Shown in pieces: positions 48,038 through 57,502 of a stretch of 64,000 bases of DNA. This DNA comes from Rhodopseudomonas rhenobacensis (lineage in GTDB: Bacteria; Pseudomonadota; Alphaproteobacteria; Rhizobiales; Xanthobacteraceae), in assembly GCF_014203125.1 (NCBI RefSeq), contig NZ_JACHIH010000004.1:1-64000 (forward strand), read 5' to 3'. The notes beneath the pieces were generated by a model. The model saw nothing but the letters and a program-made list of their open reading frames with translations, made no database searches and had not been told where the DNA came from. The translations under genes were made by a program, and so were the position numbers. Position 1 is the first letter of the stretch. Each line of letters starts with the position of its first letter.

Positions 48038-49243
48038 TTACGTCCCCGGCCTGGCATCCGCCGGCTTGAGCTGCCGCAACAGCCGCGCGCACAGGGGCCC
48101 CAGCGCCAGCATGATCGCGGCGGCCACGAACATCGTCGGCAGCTTGCCGAGATAGGCGATGCCGAAGCCATAGGCGATCGGGCCGACGGTCTGGCCCATG
48201 AAGAAGAAGAACGAATGCAGCGACAGCGCGGTCGCGCGCGCGGCTTCCGACAATTCGCTGGCGAACACCTGCAGGCAGCCATGCAGCATGTAGAAGCCGC
48301 AGCCCATCGCGATGAAGCTGATGCCCTGCACCTGCCAACGCGGCCCCAGCGCCACCACCGCGAGCTGCGTGCCGACCAAGGCGGCGCCGACGATCATCAT
48401 GCCGCGCACCTTGAGCCGCGGCAGCAGCCGCGACACCGTCAGGGTGTAGAGCAGCCCGCCGACCGCGAAGCCGGCGATCACCAGGCCCGCGATGGCGAGC
48501 CGCTGTTCGCCGAGCTCGAACAGGAACGCGGCGATGAACGGCAGCACGCCCAGCACGCAGCAGCCCTCGATGAACACCGCGGTAAAGCAGATCTTGGCGT
48601 TGGGATTGGCGAAGATGGTGGCGTAGCCCTGCCGCAGCAGCGACAGATTCATCTTCGACGGCGGCCGCGCCAGCGAGGCGCCGCGCAGCCCGATCGCCAC
48701 CGCAAGCGACGCCGCGATCACCAGCACGCCGAGCACCGCCAGCACGCCGCGCCAGCCTAAGAAATCGCCGATCAGCCCCGAGGCCGAGGCGCCGAGCAGA
48801 TTGCCGGTCATCGCGCCGGCGAGCAGCCGGCCGATCGCGACCTGCCGCTTGTCGGGCGCCACCATGTCGCTGGCCAGCCCCATCGCGATCGGGAAGATGC
48901 CGCCGGCGCCGATCCCGGACAGGATACGGCTCGCGAACAGCATCGGAAACGAGGTCGCAAACGCCCCGAACAGGCTGGAGAGCCCGAGCAGCACCAGGCA
49001 GACGATCACCAGCCGGCCCTTGCCGAACAGGTCGGCGGCGGCGCCCAGCACCGGCTGCACCATGGCGAAGGTGAAGGCGAACACCGCGGCGAGAGAAGCC
49101 GCAGTGGCGATGCCGACGGCAAAATCCTCGGCGATATGCGGCAGCACCGGGTCGAGCGCGCGCGACGACAGGCTGGCGGCGAACGCCGACACTGCAATGA
49201 TGTTCAAAAGCGGCGGCAGTCCGGTACGGGCTGCCTGCGGCAT
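48038..49243 (-). CDS. MFS transporter coupled to kdsA
   Basis: 401 residues from an ATG whose first base is the last base of the kdsA stop codon (TGATG), a classic coupling arrangement. Twelve-helix facilitator of the Bcr/AraJ-like efflux type: NIIAVSAFAASLSSRALDPVLPHIAEDF, the GAAADLFGKGRLVIV motif A and SGIGAGGIFPIAMGLASDM. The substrate is unknown. Coupling to a KDO-8-phosphate synthase suggests co-expression rather than a known functional link. Longer in-frame reading upstream runs antisense-like through kdsA and is rejected. Confidence 0.88.
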   Translation of the reverse strand: MPQAARTGLPPLLNIIAVSAFAASLSSRALDPVLPHIAEDFAVGIATAASLAAVFAFTFAMVQPVLGAAADLFGKGRLVIVCLVLLGLSSLFGAFATSFPMLFASRILSGIGAGGIFPIAMGLASDMVAPDKRQVAIGRLLAGAMTGNLLGASASGLIGDFLGWRGVLAVLGVLVIAASLAVAIGLRGASLARPPSKMNLSLLRQGYATIFANPNAKICFTAVFIEGCCVLGVLPFIAAFLFELGEQRLAIAGLVIAGFAVGGLLYTLTVSRLLPRLKVRGMMIVGAALVGTQLAVVALGPRWQVQGISFIAMGCGFYMLHGCLQVFASELSEAARATALSLHSFFFFMGQTVGPIAYGFGIAYLGKLPTMFVAAAIMLALGPLCARLLRQLKPADARPGT

Positions 49244-50088
49244 CAGCTCGCCTTCGCCAGCGCGTCGAACTGCATCAGCCGTCCCACCAGCGCTTCGAAG
49301 TCGCGCAGCGGCACCATGTTGGGGCCGTCGGACGGCGCGTGGTCGGGATCCGGATGGGTCTCGATGAAGACGCCGGCGACGCCGACCGCGACCGCGGCGC
49401 GCGCCAGCACCGGGACGAATTCGCGCTCGCCGCCTGATGACGTGCCCTTGCCGCCGGGCTGCTGCACCGAATGGGTGGCGTCGAAGATCACCGGCGCGCC
49501 GGTGGTGCGTGCCAGGATAGGCAGCGCCCGCATGTCGGAGACCAGCGTGTTGTAGCCGAACGACGCCCCGCGTTCGGTCACCAGCACGTTGGCGTTGCCG
49601 GCCCCGGTGAGCTTCTGCACCACATTGGCCATGTCCCAGGGCGCCAGGAACTGGCCCTTCTTGACGTTGACCACGCGGCCGGTGGCGGCCGCGGCGAGCA
49701 AAAGATCGGTCTGCCGGCACAGGAACGCCGGGATCTGCAGAATATCCACCGCTTCCGCGGCGCGCGCGCATTGCTCGCTCTCGTGCACGTCGGTCAACAC
49801 CGGCAGGCCGAACGTCTCGCGAATTTCGGCGAAGATCGGCAGCGCCTGCTCGATCCCGATGCCGCGCTGACTCGAGGCGCTGGTGCGGTTGGCCTTGTCG
49901 AACGAGGTCTTGTAGACGAGGCCGATGCCGAGCTTCTCCGCGATCTCTTTCAACGCGCTGGCGGTTTCCAGCGCGTGGGCGCGGCTTTCCAGCTGACAGG
50001 GGCCGGCGATCACGGCGAGCGGTAGCGCGTTGCCGAAGCGTACGGAGCCCGCGGCGACGATCGGCGCGGCGGCAGTGGGAGCGATCAA
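49243..50088 (-). CDS. kdsA: 3-deoxy-D-manno-octulosonate-8-phosphate synthase
   Basis: 281 residues from a TTG start with AAGGA seven bases upstream; no in-frame ATG fits. It condenses phosphoenolpyruvate with arabinose 5-phosphate to KDO-8-phosphate for lipopolysaccharide. Signatures: [37 protein letters not shown], the [14 protein letters not shown] loop and [11 protein letters not shown]. The usual metal-binding cysteine position reads AGPCQLES, as in metal-dependent forms. In this neighbourhood the gene is usually near pyrG and eno, as here. Confidence 0.96.
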   Translation of the reverse strand: MIAPTAAAPIVAAGSVRFGNALPLAVIAGPCQLESRAHALETASALKEIAEKLGIGLVYKTSFDKANRTSASSQRGIGIEQALPIFAEIRETFGLPVLTDVHESEQCARAAEAVDILQIPAFLCRQTDLLLAAAATGRVVNVKKGQFLAPWDMANVVQKLTGAGNANVLVTERGASFGYNTLVSDMRALPILARTTGAPVIFDATHSVQQPGGKGTSSGGEREFVPVLARAAVAVGVAGVFIETHPDPDHAPSDGPNMVPLRDFEALVGRLMQFDALAKAS

Positions 50089-50149
50089 AGCGGCATCCTT
50101 TGCTCAGTCAATTTCATCAGATCATGCGGATCATGCAGCGCCGGCAGCG

Positions 50150-51025
50150 TCAAGCCTCGCCGCGCCGCTCGAGGATCAATGTCGCGCCGAACGCAACGTC
50201 CGGTGGCAACACCAGCCGGTCGCCCTGCCGTGTGAACGGCAATCCGTTGCCCCGCCAAAGCCGCGCGACGCCGTCGAGTTCGTCAACCGCAATGCGCACG
50301 CCTTCGAAGCGGGCGCCCGCGTCCGCGGTGGCCGGGATCACGCCGAACTGGTCGCGAAACGACACCGGCTCGACGATCTCGATATCGCCGCCGGGCGTCC
50401 GCGCCGCGACGCCGATCGAGGTCGAGGACAGGTCGCGCACCCCGGTGAGCGCCGACAGAAAGATATGATGATCGCTCGGATTGTCGGCGACCAGCAAAGC
50501 CGCGCGCGCTGTGCGTGCGCCGTTGCCGTGGCGCTGGAACGCCGCGTTCCAGAAATTTTCCGGGAAGTGATGCTGGCACACCGCAAAGCCGGCTTCGGGA
50601 GATGCCGGATCGACGGCGAAGGCGAGCGAGAATGCGAGTTTCACCACGCTGCCGTCGGGGCGGCGTCCGTCGCGGGCGAACGCGAACACGTCGAAGTCGC
50701 CGAACCCTGCGGCGGCAAAGTCGCGCGCGTCGGCGGCGGCGTCGCTACTTTGCAGCAGTAGCATCGACAGCCCCTGGCGATGCGCCAGATATTCGCGCTG
50801 GAACGCGCCGAACGAGAAGTCGCGTGGACCGTGCGCGGGGATCTTCTCGGGCTCCGCCACGCTCAGAATCTCGATGAAGAAATCCTGCAACTGCACGATG
50901 CGGTTGTTTGTACCCCAAGGATGGACATTGCGCCCGCCGACCTGGAAGCCGGCGCGCTGGTAGAACGCAGCCGCGGCGTCGAGATCATGCACGGCATGGA
51001 CGATGTGGTCGAGGCCGCGCGGCAT
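50150..51025 (-). CDS. VOC/glyoxalase-superfamily protein
   Basis: 291 residues from the ATG at 51025 (a TTG two codons earlier is less likely). Begins RGLDHIVHAVHDLDAAAAFYQRAGFQVGGRN, a vicinal-oxygen-chelate module with a metal-ligand histidine, and the second half repeats a weaker version of the fold. It resembles the glyoxalase-like domain 3 proteins of unknown function. Located between NIPSNAP and kdsA genes on the same strand with gaps of 52 and 61 bases, it may share their transcript. Confidence 0.82.
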   Translation of the reverse strand: MPRGLDHIVHAVHDLDAAAAFYQRAGFQVGGRNVHPWGTNNRIVQLQDFFIEILSVAEPEKIPAHGPRDFSFGAFQREYLAHRQGLSMLLLQSSDAAADARDFAAAGFGDFDVFAFARDGRRPDGSVVKLAFSLAFAVDPASPEAGFAVCQHHFPENFWNAAFQRHGNGARTARAALLVADNPSDHHIFLSALTGVRDLSSTSIGVAARTPGGDIEIVEPVSFRDQFGVIPATADAGARFEGVRIAVDELDGVARLWRGNGLPFTRQGDRLVLPPDVAFGATLILERRGEA

Positions 51026-51077
51026 CAGCAAAAACCTTCAACGATGCACAGCCGGCCATCCGGCGAAACGAAACGCC

Positions 51078-51404
51078 TCATTGCAGCGCGGAGAATGCGG
51101 TGGGAGTGAGAAACTGGTTGGCGATCGAGGCCACGATGGGACTGTCCTTCTCGGTTTCGGCGCGCGCCGAAAGCCATTCCGGATCGGTGGAAAACGCCGT
51201 CCATTTCGCCTCGCGCTCGGCCAACGACTCCCAGGCCAGGAAATAGGTCAATTCCTGATTGGATGCACCGACCATCGTGGTGAAGAACGCGGTCGGCCGG
51301 ATGCCGTGCTTGTCGAACATCTTCACCGTGATGGTCTCGAAGCGCTGCAGCAGCGCCGGCAGCCGGCCCGGCAGGCAGCGATAGACACGCATTTCGTAGA
51401 TCAT
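51078..51404 (-). CDS. NIPSNAP family protein
   Basis: 108 residues from the ATG at 51404. Dimeric alpha+beta barrel (ferredoxin-like) family: MIYEMRVYRCLPGRLPALLQRF, HGIRPTAFFTTMVG and TYFLAWESLAEREAKWTAFSTDPEW are the typical segments. Bacterial NIPSNAP proteins have no settled function; some are linked to degradation of unusual compounds. First gene of a possible NIPSNAP-VOC-kdsA-MFS transcript, divergent from the brnTA module. Confidence 0.88.
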   Translation of the reverse strand: MIYEMRVYRCLPGRLPALLQRFETITVKMFDKHGIRPTAFFTTMVGASNQELTYFLAWESLAEREAKWTAFSTDPEWLSARAETEKDSPIVASIANQFLTPTAFSALQ

Positions 51405-51483
51405 GGTCGGCTCCGGCTGGTTTCTGCGCAAGCCTTATAGCGACTGGTGGGAGCGATGTCTTGAAGCCCAGGGTTGCTGCGGC

Positions 51484-51518
51484 TTGACCGCGACCCGTGC
51501 AAATCGTATATACGATAA
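51484..51518 (+). promoter_or_regulatory. brnTA promoter with palindromic operator; probable leaderless transcript
   Basis: TTGACC at 51484 and TATATA at 51507 are separated by 17 bases, a good sigma70-type promoter. The -10 lies inside a perfect 14-base palindrome, ATCGTATATACGAT (51503-51516), the expected form of an autorepression site for BrnA. The brnT ATG begins seven bases after the -10, where transcription should start, and no ribosome site precedes it, so the mRNA is probably leaderless. Confidence 0.7.
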
Positions 51519-51773
51519 ATGGCTGATTTCGATCCGGCCAAGGAGGCGCTCAACGTCGCGAAACATGGCATTTCGCTGGCGCGCTGGGTCGATCTCGAGA
51601 TTCGTGCGATCGTGCGCGACGATCGCTTCGACTACGGAGAACCGCGGTTTCGCGCCTACGGGCATATCGACGGCATTGCATACTGCCTGGTTTTCACCGT
51701 TCGCGACCAACGCTATCGCCCGATCAGCCTGCGGCGTGCCCATGCAAAGGAAATGAAGCGCTATGCCCCGTAA
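51519..51773 (+). CDS. brnT: BrnT-like ribonuclease toxin
   Basis: 84 residues. Matches the BrnT pattern: FDPAKEALNVAKHGISLARW near the start, the DDRFDYGEPRFRAYGHIDG centre and a C-terminal VFTVRDQRYRPISLRRAHAKEMKRY. BrnT is a RelE-fold ribonuclease that arrests translation. The gene order is toxin first, antitoxin second, with an 11-base overlap, as in Brucella. The promoter and palindrome described at 51484 precede it directly. Confidence 0.92.
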   Translation: MADFDPAKEALNVAKHGISLARWVDLEIRAIVRDDRFDYGEPRFRAYGHIDGIAYCLVFTVRDQRYRPISLRRAHAKEMKRYAP

Positions 51774-52047
51774 GATCAAACAGCCGGTGTTCGACGACGA
51801 TAATCCGGAATGGACCAAGGCGGATTTCGCCAGGGCAACCCGATTCGATGGCATCAAGGCGAAGGATCTCACCCCGGAGATGCTGGCCCGGATTCGCGGC
51901 CAGCGCGGGCCGCAGAAAACCCCGACCAAGATCGCGGTCTCGATCCGTCTGAGCCCCGAGGTGGTCTCCCACTTCAAGGCCACCGGCGCCGGCTGGCAGG
52001 GCCGGATCGACGACGCCTTGCGCAAGATCGTCAAGAAAGCCGGTTGA
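51763..52047 (+). CDS. brnA: BrnA-like antitoxin
   Basis: 94 residues. Conserved N-terminal toxin-binding part (FDDDNPEWTKADFARATRF) followed by a ribbon-helix-helix DNA-binding C-terminus, KIAVSIRLSPEVVSHFKATGAGWQGRIDDALRKIV. BrnA neutralises BrnT and represses its own promoter, most likely through the ATCGTATATACGAT palindrome. It overlaps the toxin gene by 11 bases. Confidence 0.93.
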   Translation: MPRKIKQPVFDDDNPEWTKADFARATRFDGIKAKDLTPEMLARIRGQRGPQKTPTKIAVSIRLSPEVVSHFKATGAGWQGRIDDALRKIVKKAG

Positions 52048-52068
52048 ACGCGCGCCCGCGCCGCTGCA

Positions 52069-53133
52069 TCAGGTCCGGCGCTTCGGCTCCACGAACGGCA
52101 GGCCGAGGATGCGGCGGCTGTTGCTCACCGCGGCCTGAAACGCGACGTAATCGCGGTGGGTTTCGTTGCCGGCGTCGAACTCGACCAGATCCTTGCTGCT
52201 GGCGATCGCCGCCCACGGATCGGTTTGCAGACGCTGCCGCAGATCTGGAAAATCGGCCAGATAACTGCGCAGCCGGGTCTCGTCGTTGACAAAGGTCTTC
52301 AGCGATGTCGCAACCCCGGTCTTGAGATATTTTTCGGTCACGATCTTCAGGTCGTCGGCATCGAGATAATACGGCCGCATTGCCGCCGCCACGTCGGGCC
52401 GCATCGTGTAGCTCACCGTATTGAGCTGCTGCATCGAGCCGCTGACGCTAGCGCCGAGCGAGACATTCTTCAATCCGATCTTGGCGAGAAGTTTCGACAA
52501 GTCGGTCAGGGCGTTTGCGCTCAGGCTGCCCGTGATGGTGAGTTCGTAGTCGATCTTGAAGTCGCCATCGACGTAATAGACGTCGCCGATCAGGAGCCGA
52601 TCGGCATCGCTGCGATGCTGCTCGATGGTGCTGCGCAGGAACGGACAGAAGTCCTTCGAGAAATACTTCGCCACGTCGGCGGGCTGCAGCGCCTCCATGG
52701 TCACGGTCTTCAGCGTGCCGGAGAATCTCTGCACCAGTTTGACGTTGCCAGTGATCTCGGCCGCGGTCCCCGCCGGCAGATCGGCTGCGAAACGCCCGGC
52801 GAGATCGATCACCCGGGTGAGGTTCGGGGTCGGGTAATTCTGCGGCAGTCGGGGATTGCCGGGAAACCCGGGAAAGCAGGCTTCGCGGCGCGGATCGATG
52901 TCATAGGCCGGCAGCCGATAGCTGTCGGCGGCGCGCTGCCCGCGATTGACCAGGGTGGCAAACGCCCCGAGGTCGCCGAAATAGGCCACGATCGGCACCT
53001 GGTTGGTATCGGCAATGTAGTGCTCGTATTTTATGTCTTCGGCCGACAGCGCCGAAGCCGACAGCAGCGCGGCGAGTGCCGCGCCGGCGCGCAAAAATCC
53101 GACGAGCGAAAGGGCTGCGATGCGAAGCGGCAT
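52069..53133 (-). CDS. Hypothetical secreted/periplasmic protein
   Basis: 354 residues, not recognised. The N-terminus is a cleavable signal peptide (IAALSLVGFLRAGAALAALLSASALSA, probable cleavage after ALSA). The mature part has two cysteines (ACFPGF and FCPFL) that may form a disulphide, and alternating beta-strand segments around EITGNVKLVQRFSGTLKTVTM and YYVDGDFKIDYELTITGS. No lipobox, catalytic motif or membrane helix follows the signal. It is convergent with brnA and separate from pyrG by its own 67-base upstream gap. Confidence 0.75.
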   Translation of the reverse strand: MPLRIAALSLVGFLRAGAALAALLSASALSAEDIKYEHYIADTNQVPIVAYFGDLGAFATLVNRGQRAADSYRLPAYDIDPRREACFPGFPGNPRLPQNYPTPNLTRVIDLAGRFAADLPAGTAAEITGNVKLVQRFSGTLKTVTMEALQPADVAKYFSKDFCPFLRSTIEQHRSDADRLLIGDVYYVDGDFKIDYELTITGSLSANALTDLSKLLAKIGLKNVSLGASVSGSMQQLNTVSYTMRPDVAAAMRPYYLDADDLKIVTEKYLKTGVATSLKTFVNDETRLRSYLADFPDLRQRLQTDPWAAIASSKDLVEFDAGNETHRDYVAFQAAVSNSRRILGLPFVEPKRRT

Positions 53134-53200
53134 GACGTCCTCCCGGGACGCAATTATGCACGCCCCGGTTGAAATTTCAATTGCCGTTGCGAGCCCAGTC

Positions 53201-54844
<1,644 letters not shown>

Positions 54845-54998
54845 TTAAGGCTCCCGCACCGATTCGCCAAAACGAATCGCAACCGCGATCCGGTTGCCGG
54901 GTGCGCTGTGGGTGACTGCAAAAGTGCTAAAACAACAACGGCCTGCCGAGAACCGCTAAGAGTTCACGACAGGACGCTCAAAGCATAGCCGCGATGCT

Positions 54999-55385
54999 TT
55001 ATTGCGATCGCGGGGGCTGCGGGCCGGCCGGAGCCTGCGAGTTGTCGCGCTGGTCCTGCTGCTTCAGGGTGTCCAGAACGCCGCCGCCCTGCGACACCGG
55101 CGCGGCCGGCTGCGACTGGGTGGCCGGGGTATCGATCACCGTCGTCGGCTTGCGGTCGTAGCTGGCAATCCAGGACAGCAACAGGCTGGTGATGAAGAAC
55201 CCGACGGCCAGCACCGCGGTCGTCCGGGTCAAAAGGTTCGCGGTGCCGCGACTCGACATGAAGCCGCCACCACCGCCGCCGCCACCGCCCATGCCGAGAG
55301 CGCCGCCCTCGGACTTCTGCAGCAGCACCGTCGCGATCAAAGTCGCAACGATCATGAGGTGGAGAACGATAATGACAGTTTGCAT
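54999..55385 (-). CDS. secG: Preprotein translocase subunit SecG
   Basis: 128 residues from the ATG with GGAAGG upstream. Two membrane helices (VIIVLHLMIVATLIATVLLQ and AVLAVGFFITSLLLSWIA) flank the conserved KSEGG motif and a run of nine or more glycines before FMSSRGTANLLTR, the SecG signature. The tail after residue 80 is proline/glutamine-rich and longer than in E. coli. SecG assists SecYE in protein export. tpiA lies upstream in the same direction. Confidence 0.95.
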   Translation of the reverse strand: MQTVIIVLHLMIVATLIATVLLQKSEGGALGMGGGGGGGGGFMSSRGTANLLTRTTAVLAVGFFITSLLLSWIASYDRKPTTVIDTPATQSQPAAPVSQGGGVLDTLKQQDQRDNSQAPAGPQPPRSQ

Positions 55386-55548
55386 CGGTACCTTCCATCG
55401 CAAGCCCAAGGCCGCCGCTTCGAACCGGCGAACGGCTCCTCGACAGGCTTGCGGGGTATTGAAGTCGCGCGGTGTCTACACGATCGGGCGGTGAATTGCC
55501 AATACCGGAGCGGCCCGGGCGGCGTCTTTTCGTCCGTCGCAGCGATAG

Positions 55549-56322
55549 TTAGGGACAGCCGGCGGCAATCGCAAGGAAATCGCCGGCTTTCAGGCTGGCG
55601 CCGCCGACCAGCGCGCCGTTGACGTCTTTAACTGCCATCAGTTCCTGGGCGTTGGAGGGCTTCACCGAGCCGCCATAGAGGATTCGCACTTTCGCCCCCT
55701 CGCCGTTCATCCGCTGGATCAGCGACTTGCGGATAAAGCCATGAACCTGCTCGACATCCGCAACAGTCGGCGTGAGTCCGGTGCCGATCGCCCAGACCGG
55801 CTCATAGGCCACCACGGTATTGGCGGCGGTGGCGCCGTCGGGCAGCGAGCCGGCCAGTTGGGTGCCGACCACCTCCAGCGTCTGTCCGGCGTCACGCTCG
55901 GCCTGCGTCTCACCGACGCAGATGATCGCGATCAGCCCGGCGCGCCAGGCCGCCTCGGCCTTCTGCCGCACCAAGGCGTCGCTCTCGCCATGATCGGCGC
56001 GGCGTTCGGAATGGCCGACGATCACGGCGCTGGCGCCGGCATCGGCCAGCATTTCCGCCGAGATGTCGCCGGTGTGGGCGCCCGACGCCTTGGGGTGGCA
56101 ATCCTGTGCGCCGATGGCGAAGGAATTCGACCGCGAGCCGGTGTCGGCGGCGAGTTTTTGGGCGAAGCTCGCGACCAGCGTCGCCGGCGGGCAGATCAAC
56201 AGGTCGGCGGTGGCCGACAGCTTGGAAGCGCCTTCCAGCATTAGCTTCAATTCGGACAGCGACGCCCGCAGCCCGTTCATTTTCCAGTTTCCGGCAATCA
56301 ACGGTCGAATCGCAGCAGGCAT
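55549..56322 (-). CDS. tpiA: Triosephosphate isomerase
   Basis: 257 residues. It interconverts dihydroxyacetone phosphate and glyceraldehyde 3-phosphate. N-terminal [13 protein letters not shown] carries the substrate-binding Asn and Lys; the catalytic histidine is in VIVGHSERR, the catalytic glutamate in [12 protein letters not shown], and the phosphate-binding loop is YGGSVKPSN. The ribosome site is weak (GAGAAAC). Confidence 0.97.
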   Translation of the reverse strand: MPAAIRPLIAGNWKMNGLRASLSELKLMLEGASKLSATADLLICPPATLVASFAQKLAADTGSRSNSFAIGAQDCHPKASGAHTGDISAEMLADAGASAVIVGHSERRADHGESDALVRQKAEAAWRAGLIAIICVGETQAERDAGQTLEVVGTQLAGSLPDGATAANTVVAYEPVWAIGTGLTPTVADVEQVHGFIRKSLIQRMNGEGAKVRILYGGSVKPSNAQELMAVKDVNGALVGGASLKAGDFLAIAAGCP

Positions 56323-56402
56323 TTTTGTTTCTCGCGGGCTGGTGAGCTGAGGAATGGCCTGCGCTAGCAGAGCGGCCCCAGTTCCTCAAGCGCCGCGACG
56401 CC

Positions 56403-56978
56403 TCAGCCGGCCGGCTCGCTGCGGGTGCCGGCGCGATCGTCGGTGGCGGGCGCGGCTGCGGCAGGCTCGAACGCCGCCCAGCCGCTCGATTGCAGCTCGC
56501 TGCGGCGCTGCGCGATATCGACCGACGAGGGATCGAGCAGCGCCTCGAGCCGGGCCTTGTCCTCGTCCGGCACCCTTGCGCTGACCAGGCTGCCGCCACG
56601 GCGAATGCTCTCGGCGTAGATTTCCGCCTCGTTGGTGGCGACGCCGGCTTCCGCCAGCATGCCGAGAATACCGCCGGCGGCGCCCGCGGCCGCCGCGCAG
56701 GTCAAGGCCGCGGCGAGCCATCCGGCCGCCACCACCGGGCCCAGCCCCGGCACCACCAGCAGCCCCAGCCCGGCCAATAGCCCGCCGACGCCGCCGAAGC
56801 CGGCGCCGACCGCGGCGCCCTTGCCGGCCGCCGTCGCCAGATCCGGGGAGAACCATTTTTCCGAATTGTTGGCGAGCAGGCTGATGTCGTCGTCGACGAC
56901 GCCGGCCTGCTGCAGCCGGCCAATCGCCGCCTGCGCCACCGTGGCATCGTCATAAAGCCGGGAAATCGTCACCGTCAT
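56403..56978 (-). CDS. Glycine-zipper general-stress-type membrane protein
   Basis: 191 residues. The N-terminus (TISRLYDDATVAQAAIGRLQQAGVVDDDISLLAN) resembles the YflT/general stress protein 17M domain, followed by long glycine/alanine-rich hydrophobic stretches (GAAVGAGFGGVGGLLAGLGLLVVPGLGPVVAAG and a second one) of the glycine-zipper type. The C-terminal part is charged then proline/alanine-rich. Function is unknown; bacterial relatives are often stress-induced, but no EcfG motif was found in the short upstream gap. Confidence 0.75.
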   Translation of the reverse strand: MTVTISRLYDDATVAQAAIGRLQQAGVVDDDISLLANNSEKWFSPDLATAAGKGAAVGAGFGGVGGLLAGLGLLVVPGLGPVVAAGWLAAALTCAAAAGAAGGILGMLAEAGVATNEAEIYAESIRRGGSLVSARVPDEDKARLEALLDPSSVDIAQRRSELQSSGWAAFEPAAAAPATDDRAGTRSEPAG

Positions 56979-57014
56979 GCCGATACCTCCGCTGCGGCCG
57001 GCGATCGCGCGGGC

Positions 57015-57296
57015 CTACCGCGCATCGACCTGCCCCTTATAATCGACGCTGACATGAACCGTTTCCCCGTTGCGGGTGGCGGTGCCGCGCCAGATGCCGT
57101 GCTCGTCGTTGACCAGCCGCGAGATGTCGCCGAATCCCTTGGCGGCGATCGCGGCGCGGGCCTGACTTTCCATGAAGCTGTTGGCGCCGGGGGTCAGCTT
57201 CGGCCCGAGCGCCGCAGTGGAATCGGGCGATGCCGGCTGCGCCGCCGCCTGCCCCAGCACCGAACCCAACACTACCAGCGCAACGATGATCCGCAT
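57015..57296 (-). CDS. Small exported hypothetical protein
   Basis: 93 residues from the ATG at 57296; an upstream start adds 18 non-hydrophobic residues. A signal peptide is clear (IIVALVVLGSVLGQAAA, cleavage probably after AQA or AAA). The mature part, LTPGANSFMESQARAAIAAKGFGDISRLVNDEHGIWRGTATRNGETVHVSVDYKG, looks like a PepSY-type fold, which binds peptides or inhibits peptidases; this is a weak resemblance. It is divergent from the PpiD-like gene. Confidence 0.7.
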   Translation of the reverse strand: MRIIVALVVLGSVLGQAAAQPASPDSTAALGPKLTPGANSFMESQARAAIAAKGFGDISRLVNDEHGIWRGTATRNGETVHVSVDYKGQVDAR

Positions 57297-57502
57297 CTGC
57301 TTCCGCCCCACTCGGCCGCAATCGTGGGAAAAAGCCCATAGCGGCCACAATGTTCCAGGCCGGCCACCCGCCGGTTTGCCGGCGCTGGCGGTTGCGACGA
57401 CGTGACCGCCACTTTATGGTGGATTATCAAGCCGGCCTCGCCCATTGGTGCAGTCGCTTAAGCCGGCGGCGTCCGGTTCCCTCCTGCCAACAAAGTGGAC
57501 CC

